Shown: one piece after another, positions 1-5,052 of the stretch
Layout: every line of letters begins with the position of its first letter
Numbering within the stretch: the stretch's first letter is position 1
Source: Oscillospiraceae bacterium
GTDB lineage: Bacteria; Bacillota; Clostridia; Saccharofermentanales; Saccharofermentanaceae
Assembly (NCBI GenBank): GCA_902782985.1
Contig: CACZPC010000289.1
Coordinates: 1 to 5,052 of the forward strand
Length of the DNA: 5,052 bases
Reading direction: 5' to 3'
The notes under the pieces: model-generated
Told to the model about the DNA's origin: nothing
Databases searched by the model: none
The model's input: the letters and a program-made list of their open reading frames with translations, nothing else
Made by a program: the position numbers and the translations under genes

Positions 1-1425
1 CTTCTCGACTCTTGCCATACCCTGTCTCATCTGGTTCTGAAGGAGCTCACCTACGGAACGGATCCTTCTGTTACCGAGATGGTCGATATTATCAAGTGTA
101 CCGATACCGTGTCTGAGACCGATATAGTAAGAAACCATTGCATAGATATCATCGACTACGAGATTCTTGGGCATAAGCTCGCCCTTTCTCTCATAAAGGA
201 CATAACCGAGCTCCTTGGCGATATCGCCCTTCTTGCAGTTTGCTCTTACATCCTCGATGATCTCACGGAGTACGCTTACGCGAACTCTCTCATTTATCGT
301 AGTGCTCTCGAAATCGAAACCCTTAAGATCCTTCTCAGAGAAGCTTGCTCTGATGAACTTCTCGCAGTCAACACGACCGTTACCTACGACCTTATGAGCC
401 TCCTCGGAATATGTGATCGTATCACCGATCTTTCTTCTGGGATAGATATAGCAGGAAGTGATACCTGCATCCTCGATCTCCTGAGCAAGCTCAACGGAGA
501 TGATGGAATCCTTCTTTGCAAGGACTTCACCGTCATCTGTAACGATGTTGTCAGCAGCCTTCTGCTTAGCGATTCTTGCTGCAAGGCCGAGCTTCTTATT
601 GATCTTATAGATACCTACTCTTGCAAGATCGTATCTTCTGGGATCGAAGAAAAGGTTATTCAGGTGATTTGCTGCAACTTCAGCAGATGCGGGATCGCCC
701 GGGCGAACCTTGGCATAGAAGCTTACGAGAGCCTCTTCTCTTGTATGGGAAGTATCCTTCTCCATAGTGATCCTTAAGCACTCCTCATCACCGAAAGCTT
801 CGATGATCTCCTCGTTGGAAGCAAGACCGAGTGCTCTGAGGAAGATAGTAAGAGGGAACTTACGGGCACGATCGACACGAACGCTGATTACACCGTTCTC
901 GTCTTCTTCGAGCTCGAGCCATGCACCCCTGTTGGGGATGATCTGAGATGTGAACTCCTGCTCACCTCTCTTACCGCGCTCCTCACCGAAGTATGCTCCG
1001 GGGGAACGTACGATCTGGCTGATGATTACTCTCTCAGCACCATTTATGATGAAAGTACCGTGCTCCGTCATGATAGGAAGATCACCTACGTATGCTTCCT
1101 GCTCCTTACTCTCACCGGTTTCGGTGTTATGGAGTCTGAGCTTGATCTTGAGGGGAGCAGCATAATTGCTGTCTTTCTCCCTACACTCATCCAAACCGCA
1201 GATGGGGTTCGTGGGATCAAACTCCTTGTCAAGGAAATAGATCTCCCAGATATTCTGAGAATCCGTTACCGGAGAGATCTCCTGGAAGATCTGCTGAATA
1301 CCCTCATCAAGGAACCAGTTATAGGAATTCTTCTGGATCTCGATGAGATTAGGTACTTCGATTACCTCGTTGATACGAGAGTAGGACATACGCACTGTCT
1401 TGCCCTGTTTGACGGGATGCACCAT
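1..1425 (-). CDS. rpoB: DNA-directed RNA polymerase subunit beta, N-terminal 475 residues (runs off the window)
   Basis: This is the beta subunit of RNA polymerase, which with beta-prime forms the catalytic core and the rifampicin pocket. The frame is open from ATG at 1425 to base 1, exactly 475 codons with no stop; the remainder (typically a further 700-800 residues in Clostridia) is outside. Visible landmarks are the N-terminal MVHPVKQGKTVRMSYSRINE, the protrusion segment EHGTFIINGAERVIISQIVRSPGAYF (about 121-146), IIPNRGAWLELE (162-173), the lobe (about 180-400, with RARKFPLTIFLRALG at 186-200), and the fork start DNIDHLGNRRIRSVGELLQNQ (445-465). By alignment from memory, E474 corresponds to about E472 of E. 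coli RpoB, so rifampicin cluster I begins about 35 residues beyond the edge. The start is supported by AGAGGTGA 7 nt upstream and by the conserved family N-terminus. No frameshift is seen. rplL is not upstream, which is unusual. Identification is near certain. Confidence 0.98.
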   Translation of the reverse strand, partial: MVHPVKQGKTVRMSYSRINEVIEVPNLIEIQKNSYNWFLDEGIQQIFQEISPVTDSQNIWEIYFLDKEFDPTNPICGLDECREKDSNYAAPLKIKLRLHNTETGESKEQEAYVGDLPIMTEHGTFIINGAERVIISQIVRSPGAYFGEERGKRGEQEFTSQIIPNRGAWLELEEDENGVISVRVDRARKFPLTIFLRALGLASNEEIIEAFGDEECLRITMEKDTSHTREEALVSFYAKVRPGDPASAEVAANHLNNLFFDPRRYDLARVGIYKINKKLGLAARIAKQKAADNIVTDDGEVLAKKDSIISVELAQEIEDAGITSCYIYPRRKIGDTITYSEEAHKVVGNGRVDCEKFIRASFSEKDLKGFDFESTTINERVRVSVLREIIEDVRANCKKGDIAKELGYVLYERKGELMPKNLVVDDIYAMVSYYIGLRHGIGTLDNIDHLGNRRIRSVGELLQNQMRQGMARVEK

Positions 1426-1432
1426 TATCAAA

Positions 1433-1440
1433 TCACCTCT
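1433..1440 (-). promoter_or_regulatory. rpoB ribosome-binding site
   Basis: On the minus strand AGAGGTGA lies 7 nt before the ATG at 1425. It is a good Shine-Dalgarno match and fixes the start at ATG rather than at the GTG that is codon 2. A stable hairpin (1448-1480) ends only 7 nt upstream of it. Confidence 0.85.
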
Positions 1441-1447
1441 TGATTAT

Positions 1448-1480
1448 GCTTCGGAGCCCCTGTTTCCAGGCGTTCCGAGC
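1448..1480 (-). promoter_or_regulatory. GAAA-capped hairpin in the rpoB leader
   Basis: Read as minus-strand RNA, GCUCGGA at the 5' side pairs with UCCG-A-AGC at the 3' side (one bulged A). A small internal loop follows, then CCUG/CAGG closed by a GAAA tetraloop, a GNRA type. The hairpin is immediately 5' of the Shine-Dalgarno sequence. It has no following U-run, so it is not a terminator. Possible roles are transcript stabilisation, a protein-binding site for autogenous control of beta synthesis, or keeping the ribosome-binding site open. It matches no named riboswitch or the L10 leader that I recognise. The fold is derived by eye; the function is inference. Confidence 0.5.
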
Positions 1481-1579
1481 GACTTTATTGCGCAAACGAT
1501 CTTATGACATAGCACAAATGATCATTTTCGTCAAGTGAAAAGGGCATAGTACCCCTGACACAGTTTGACGCATTAAAAG

Positions 1580-1608
1580 ATTATACTCATGTCGTCTATT
1601 TTTGTCAA
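1580..1608 (-). promoter_or_regulatory. Consensus sigma-A promoter of rpoB
   Basis: On the minus strand a perfect -35 box TTGACA (1608-1603) and a perfect -10 box TATAAT (1585-1580) are separated by exactly 17 bp (1602-1586). The predicted start is A at 1574 or 1573. Twelve of twelve consensus positions with optimal spacing is rare in chromosomal genes and fits a strong, housekeeping promoter. It lies directly after the terminator of the preceding gene, making rpoB an independent transcription unit. Confidence 0.92.
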
Positions 1609-1642
1609 CAAGAAAATCTCCCCCGCTTTATGCGGAGGAGAT
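1609..1642 (-). terminator. Rho-independent terminator of the foldase gene
   Basis: On the minus strand an 11-position stem (1642-1632 with 1626-1616) has ten Watson-Crick pairs, one A-C mismatch and a 5-nt AUAAA loop. It is followed by UUUUCUU (1616-1610, with the first U closing the stem). It begins 29 nt after the stop codon of the foldase gene. The U-tract runs into the rpoB -35 box, so termination and initiation signals are packed end to end. The plus-strand side lacks a T-run, so it is one-directional. Confidence 0.88.
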
Positions 1643-1671
1643 CCGATGATCTTATCTATATTTCTTATTTA

Positions 1672-3228
1672 TCATACCGAATAAGAAAGTCTTCTTACGA
1701 ACTCATAAGCGATCGCATATGTGGGATTGCCCTCTGCAAGCTGCATATCGACCCATGCCTGAGCAAGTTCCTGATTGCGCTGATCACGAGCTGTGCTGAC
1801 CCACTTGGGTGAGAATCCCTCGAAGTAATAAACGGTGACGGATCTCTGATCGGGAGAAGGTGAAACATATGTATCACCGGGAACTCTCTCCTCTGCAAAG
1901 AGCCAGTTGCCGAAATCTATGAGAGTCTGCTGCTGAGCTGTAAGCTCCTCACCCTCCGCCGGTTCGATCTCATATGCATCGGATGTAACGCCTGAATTAT
2001 ATCCGCCGTATACGACCTCATAATTTGACTCTGAATTCTCCTTCACGAGCTTCATGAAGGAAAGGGAATCCGTAGCAGATGCACGAAGACTGTTTGCTCT
2101 CTCGATAAGGGAATTGAAAGAAGCCGTAACCTCCTCGGGAGTAGCATCATAATCCGTGTTAGTAGGGTTGCTGATGGTGAAAGAACGGTATGTAGCCGTA
2201 ACTGTCTCGTCTACATATCTCTTATGTACAAAGATGGCAAATGCACCTGTCTCAGTCTCGATGACCGTGCCCTCACCCTCTTCGGCTTCCTTGAAGATGA
2301 AATTAGACACATCCTCACCCATGTATGCAGCTGACATCATGGTGTAAGCCTCTGCATAGGAAGGATCATAATCATCCGTAAATCCGGCCTGCTCGACCTC
2401 TTCATCATCCATTACCTCGATAAGGGCCTCCTTGAAGGACTCCTGATCGTGAGCATTATCGATTACTTCCTGAGCATCTTCGACAGCCGTAGTATTATCA
2501 TATGTCCCATCGCCGTTATCTTCGCCGCTGAAGAAATGGAAGCTGAAGTCAGCCTGCTCGAACTGGGAAGGATCCTGCTCGTAGGAATTCATTACTTCCT
2601 CATCAGTAACATTCATCATAAACTGACTTACATACTGCTGGAACTCCTTTGCAAGAAGCTCTCTCTCAACACACTCGAGATATGCTCTGGAAGTCATTCC
2701 CGCACCGTACATAGCCTGAAGATAACGGTCAACCGAACCGTATCCGCGAAGTTCTGCCGTATCTCTTAAGCCGTCAAGCTGAAGCTGTGCCATTCTGGAA
2801 GCACCGGAATACTGTGTAAAACCTGCTGCCTCAGCCTGCTCATTGAGGATAACGATATTCATGATCTCGGCAGCAGCCTGATCGAGAATCATCTGATAAT
2901 ATGTCTTTCCTGTCGTGGGATCGGCTACATCCTGAAGATCGATAGTACTGTTGAGATAACCGTACTGATAATACTGGTTGAGGATATTATAGAAATGATA
3001 ATTAGTCTCAACGACCGAAATATTCGCAATAGTCTGTTGTGTGCCGTTAGCATCCGTTCTCAAGATCTTGGTTCCGGTAGCAAATCTGGGAAGAACACCC
3101 GAGATGTAAATAAAGAAACCGAGGATGCAAAGGATAAGAACTACTACTACGATAGACATCAATGCTTTGCTTCTTTTGGAAGCCTTGATGCTCTGATTAA
3201 CCTTATCTGACTTAGCGGACTTAGCCAT
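1672..3228 (-). CDS. Membrane-anchored SurA/PrsA-like extracytoplasmic foldase with degenerate parvulin-like repeats
   Basis: This 518-residue protein probably acts outside the membrane as a chaperone or prolyl-isomerase-like foldase. A lysine-rich cytoplasmic N-terminus (1-21) precedes one membrane segment (about 23-44, LMSIVVVVLILCILGFFIYI). There is no lipobox, so it is an uncleaved anchor rather than a PrsA-type lipoprotein. Residues about 70-215 are a helical, SurA_N-like region (VSQFMMNVTDEEVMNSYEQDPSQF at its end). Two segments then follow the parvulin outline: 226-340 (ADFSFHFF, then DAQEVIDNAHDQESFKEAL, then SNFIFKEAEEGEGTVIETETGAFAIFVHK) and 346-475 (TYRSFTISNP, then FMKLVKENSES, GGYNSG, WLFAEERVPGD, VTVYYFEG). 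The usual catalytic residues are not evident, so isomerase activity is doubtful. The mature part is very acidic. The start is supported by AGGT 7 nt before ATG. The gene lies 47 bp after the phosphatase gene and ends in a strong terminator. The foldase class is fairly sure; the substrate is unknown. Confidence 0.75.
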   Translation of the reverse strand: MAKSAKSDKVNQSIKASKRSKALMSIVVVVLILCILGFFIYISGVLPRFATGTKILRTDANGTQQTIANISVVETNYHFYNILNQYYQYGYLNSTIDLQDVADPTTGKTYYQMILDQAAAEIMNIVILNEQAEAAGFTQYSGASRMAQLQLDGLRDTAELRGYGSVDRYLQAMYGAGMTSRAYLECVERELLAKEFQQYVSQFMMNVTDEEVMNSYEQDPSQFEQADFSFHFFSGEDNGDGTYDNTTAVEDAQEVIDNAHDQESFKEALIEVMDDEEVEQAGFTDDYDPSYAEAYTMMSAAYMGEDVSNFIFKEAEEGEGTVIETETGAFAIFVHKRYVDETVTATYRSFTISNPTNTDYDATPEEVTASFNSLIERANSLRASATDSLSFMKLVKENSESNYEVVYGGYNSGVTSDAYEIEPAEGEELTAQQQTLIDFGNWLFAEERVPGDTYVSPSPDQRSVTVYYFEGFSPKWVSTARDQRNQELAQAWVDMQLAEGNPTYAIAYEFVRRLSYSV

Positions 3229-3235
3229 TTATCTT

Positions 3236-3239
3236 ACCT
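3236..3239 (-). promoter_or_regulatory. Foldase gene ribosome-binding site
   Basis: Minus-strand AGGT lies 7 nt before the ATG at 3228, within the context AAGGCAGGTAAGATAA. It supports this methionine, which gives the basic N-terminus expected before the membrane anchor. Confidence 0.6.
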
Positions 3240-3274
3240 GCCTTAATTCTCTGTCGTGCCCAAAAGCACAGTAT

Positions 3275-3303
3275 ATTATAATTCGCACTCTGTAATAATG
3301 CAA
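3275..3303 (-). promoter_or_regulatory. Probable sigma-A promoter of the foldase gene
   Basis: On the minus strand a perfect -10 box TATAAT (3280-3275) is preceded, after 17 bp, by TTGCAT (3303-3298), which keeps the TTG of the -35 consensus but matches only 3 of 6 positions. The -10 box overlaps the TAA stop codon of the phosphatase gene. Transcription would start near 3268 and give a leader of about 40 nt with a small hairpin (GTGC/GCAC, 3269-3256). The foldase could therefore be transcribed alone as well as by read-through from the upstream pair. Confidence 0.5.
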
Positions 3304-3938
3304 GAAATGTCCCTGATGCGCCCTATTCTTATCGTTTGCGTGATCCCCGTTATGCTTTCGGTATCCATCTCGCTCCACGATACGAGCGCAAAACCCGATC
3401 CGGCATTACGTGCACACTCCGCATCAGGTATCGCATCCCCCACATACAGGACTCTGCTCATATCGATGACTCCGAGGTCACGGGCCGCCCTGATCAGAGG
3501 CTCCGGAGACGGCTTATGCTCACTTGTATCATCAAAGCATATGACAGTATCAAAGATCTCATCCATCCCCTTAAGTCCGAGTGTTATGGATACGCTGTCA
3601 CGCTTCTTGGAAGTCATTATCCCCTGCTTTATCCCAAGGGACTTCAGATACAGAAGATCCTCCTTAACATCAGGAAACAGATTTACTTTATCGTCTCTGA
3701 GCATCTTCATGTTGATATCAAGATATGCTTCTGTCAGCTTATCGGCAGTCTTATCTCCGTGAGCGATGAACATCTCCCTCAAAGGTCTGCCTATATAGGA
3801 TCTGATATCGTCCCCGGTCCTGTCGCAGTGACCGAATACCCTTTCGTATGCAAGGACCGCGCTTTCTACGATCACCGGTACGGAATCTATAAGCGTGCCG
3901 TCAAGATCATACAGGACGGCGTCATACTTATTCGTCAT
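3276..3938 (-). CDS. HAD-superfamily phosphatase, PpaX/phosphoglycolate phosphatase type
   Basis: This is a soluble phosphohydrolase of HAD subfamily IA. With M1 at 3938 (220 residues), motif I is DLDGTLIDS (11-19, nucleophile D11 and acid D13). An alpha-helical C1 cap follows (about 20-90). Motif II is GIMTSKKR (threonine or serine about 109-110), motif III is the lysine of HKPSPEPL (about 141-148), and motif IV is GDAIPDAECARNAG (D168 and D172). All catalytic positions are present. GIMTSK, KPSPEPL and ALVSW resemble Bacillus PpaX, which hydrolyses pyrophosphate, but Gph-like phosphoglycolate or nucleotide phosphatase activity cannot be excluded. The start is ambiguous. ATG 3938 gives the normal family length and an 11-bp overlap with the preceding stop codon, which favours translational coupling. 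ATG 3971 has GAGG 9 nt upstream and would add MTGTGKTRKKK. ATG 3980 has no usable ribosome-binding site. Confidence 0.93.
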   Translation of the reverse strand: MTNKYDAVLYDLDGTLIDSVPVIVESAVLAYERVFGHCDRTGDDIRSYIGRPLREMFIAHGDKTADKLTEAYLDINMKMLRDDKVNLFPDVKEDLLYLKSLGIKQGIMTSKKRDSVSITLGLKGMDEIFDTVICFDDTSEHKPSPEPLIRAARDLGVIDMSRVLYVGDAIPDAECARNAGSGFALVSWSEMDTESITGITQTIRIGRIRDISCIITECEL

Positions 3939-5052
3939 CTTTTTCTTTCTTGTCTTTCCTGTCCCCGTCATCTTCGTCATCCTCGGGCTTCGGCATTACA
4001 TGTATGAGCACTTTGGATATCCATCTCTCCTGTACATGAAGCACCTTGATCGACAGATTCTTATATGTGACGACAGGCTTTTCGCGCTCCTCCGGGACTC
4101 GATCAAGAAGCTGGATCACAAGACCTGCTATAGTGTCATATTCCTCGTCGTCGAGTTCCATATCCAGGATGTCCTCAAGATCCGATAAGGTCATGTCGCC
4201 GGCAACGATATAGTCACCGTTGCTGAGCTTGATGAGCTCCTGTTCTTCATCATCGAATTCATCCGTGATATTACCTACCAGCTCCTCGATCATGTCCTCT
4301 ATGGTACAGATGCCCATGGTTCCGCCGTACTCGTCGAGGATAACGGCCATCTGCATACCGCATGTCTTCATCTCGTTAAAGAGAGTGGAGATCTTACGCG
4401 TCTCGTGTACGAACAGCGGAGCTCTCATAAGCTTATTCAGGTTGAATGTTTCTTCCGTAACACCGAGAAGATCCTTGATGTGAAGGATACCCTCTATGTC
4501 GTCTATGGTCTCCCTGTAGATGGGGATACGCGTATATCTTTCATTCTTGGCGATCTTCATGACCTCGTCGAAAGGCGCATCTATGGGAAGAGAGACGATC
4601 TTCTTCCTGTGAGTCATGATCTCGGAGACTTCCTTGTCATTGAACTCGAAGACGTTCTCGATCATCTCCTTCTCGGCGTCCTCGATATTACCGCTCTCGG
4701 AACCGACGTCCACCATCATCCTGATCTCTTCCTCGGTAACTTCCTTATCGTTATCGTCGGGATCGATCTTGAACATGCGAAGGATCGTATTCGTAGAGAA
4801 AGTAAGGAACTTAACGAAAGGATTGGCAATAATGCCGAAGAAACGTACTATCCTCGCTGCCGTAAAGGACCACTTCTCGGGATAGGTCTGAGCCACTCTC
4901 TTCGGGACAAGCTCACCTAATACCAGGGAGAAATAGGAGAGTATCACTGTGATCAGCACGGTACACAAAGGCTCCGCCCAGGACTTTGTCCCGGAAGGAT
5001 CGATCAATGATGCTGCCTTGCCTGCAAAGTTATTGGCGGCAAAAGCGGATGA
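3928..5052 (-). CDS. HlyC/CorC-family CNNM-CBS membrane protein, N-terminus outside the window
   Basis: This is a putative divalent-cation (Mg2+/Co2+) exporter or regulator of the hemolysin-C/CorC family. The frame is open to base 5052, giving 374 residues. Homologues of about 420-450 residues suggest that some 60-70 residues with the first membrane helices are missing. Visible parts, numbered from the first in-frame residue, are the end of the DUF21/CNNM domain with SSAFAANNFAGKAAS, a membrane helix at about 29-47 and the family signature GELVPKRVA (46-54). A cytoplasmic helical linker then leads to CBS1 (about 146-195, EIMTHRKKIVSLP to HIKDLLG) and CBS2 (about 208-265, with AVILDEYGGTMG). 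The CorC_HlyC domain (about 275-355) includes YIVAGDMTLSDLEDIL and YDTIAGLVIQLLDRVPE. It ends in a charged tail (PEDDEDDGDRKDKKEKDDE) whose codons overlap the next gene. A TTG codon at 5007 could be mistaken for the start, but it falls inside the conserved CNNM domain. The family call is secure; transport direction and ion are inferred. Confidence 0.95.
   Translation of the reverse strand, partial: SSAFAANNFAGKAASLIDPSGTKSWAEPLCTVLITVILSYFSLVLGELVPKRVAQTYPEKWSFTAARIVRFFGIIANPFVKFLTFSTNTILRMFKIDPDDNDKEVTEEEIRMMVDVGSESGNIEDAEKEMIENVFEFNDKEVSEIMTHRKKIVSLPIDAPFDEVMKIAKNERYTRIPIYRETIDDIEGILHIKDLLGVTEETFNLNKLMRAPLFVHETRKISTLFNEMKTCGMQMAVILDEYGGTMGICTIEDMIEELVGNITDEFDDEEQELIKLSNGDYIVAGDMTLSDLEDILDMELDDEEYDTIAGLVIQLLDRVPEEREKPVVTYKNLSIKVLHVQERWISKVLIHVMPKPEDDEDDGDRKDKKEKDDE

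Larger units (their letters stand above)
1426..1573 (-). other. rpoB 5' untranslated leader (about 148 nt)
   Basis: The leader runs from the predicted transcription start (A at 1573 or 1574, 6-7 nt after the -10 box) to the rpoB ATG. From 5' to 3' it contains a 23-codon reading frame beginning at the presumed first base (1573-1502), a weak hairpin AGGGG/CCCUU followed by UUUU (1556-1538), a 12-bp perfect palindrome AAATGATCATTT (1527-1516), the GAAA-capped hairpin (1480-1448), and the ribosome-binding site. It contains no rplL remnant or other recognisable protein. Confidence 0.55.

Noticed and set aside
79..777. A 232-codon plus-strand open frame
   Set aside because: It is antisense to the clear rpoB coding frame, has no ribosome-binding site or family signature, and results from the codon bias of the real gene.
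1506..1534. A second promoter in the rpoB leader: TTGACG, 17 bp, TATGTC with a TG extension
   Set aside because: The -35 box is good (5/6) but the -10 box matches only 3 of 6. With a perfect promoter 74 bp upstream there is little reason to call it, though a minor start cannot be excluded.
3256..3269. Hairpin GTGC/GCAC as a terminator after the phosphatase gene
   Set aside because: The stem is only 4 bp and is followed by GACAGAG rather than a T-run on the minus strand. It is better seen as part of the foldase leader.
3336..4007. A 223-codon plus-strand open frame, with others at 3256-3762 and 4405-4920
   Set aside because: They lie antisense to the phosphatase and CorC-like genes, whose conserved motifs prove the minus-strand frames. 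The translations look like non-coding shadow.
3928..5007. TTG at 5007 as the true start of the CorC-like gene
   Set aside because: The frame continues open to the window edge with CNNM-like residues (SSAFAANNFAGKAAS), and a start at 5007 would remove essential membrane helices. The gene is cut by the window, not truncated.
1..5052. Mobile elements, CRISPR arrays, tRNA or rRNA genes, toxin-antitoxin or defence modules
   Set aside because: No inverted or direct repeats, transposase motifs, spaced repeat arrays or RNA gene signatures were seen. Codon use and strand are uniform across the four housekeeping-type genes.

Overview
The window is one strand-coherent stretch of bacterial chromosome. 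All four protein genes lie on the minus strand, so transcription runs from high to low coordinates. The organism looks like a Gram-positive of the Bacillota, class Clostridia. The RpoB N-terminus (MVHPVKQGKTVRMSYSRINE) has the clostridial form, promoters and ribosome-binding sites are of the sigma-A and Shine-Dalgarno type, and the phosphatase resembles Bacillus PpaX. I cannot name a genus.

In transcription order: (1) 5052-3928, a HlyC/CorC (CNNM plus tandem CBS) membrane protein whose N-terminus lies outside the window. (2) 3938-3276, a HAD-family phosphatase of the PpaX/Gph type that overlaps the end of gene 1 and is probably translationally coupled to it. (3) 3228-1672, a membrane-anchored, SurA/PrsA-like extracytoplasmic foldase with two degraded parvulin-like repeats. 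A probable promoter for it overlaps the stop codon of gene 2. (4) After an intrinsic terminator (1642-1609), a perfect-consensus sigma-A promoter (TTGACA, 17 bp, TATAAT) drives rpoB through a leader of about 148 nt. Its first 475 codons (1425-1) are present, and the window stops some 35 residues before rifampicin cluster I.

Genes 1 and 2 probably form an operon that may read through into gene 3. rpoB is a separate transcription unit. The main genomic oddity is that rpoB is not preceded by rplJ-rplL, its near-universal upstream partners. It sits instead behind a foldase gene, with its own strong promoter and a structured leader that ends in a GAAA-capped hairpin just before the ribosome-binding site. 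No mobile element, CRISPR array, tRNA or rRNA is visible, and I see no convincing novel multi-gene system. The best leads are the rpoB leader and gene order, and the degenerate foldase.
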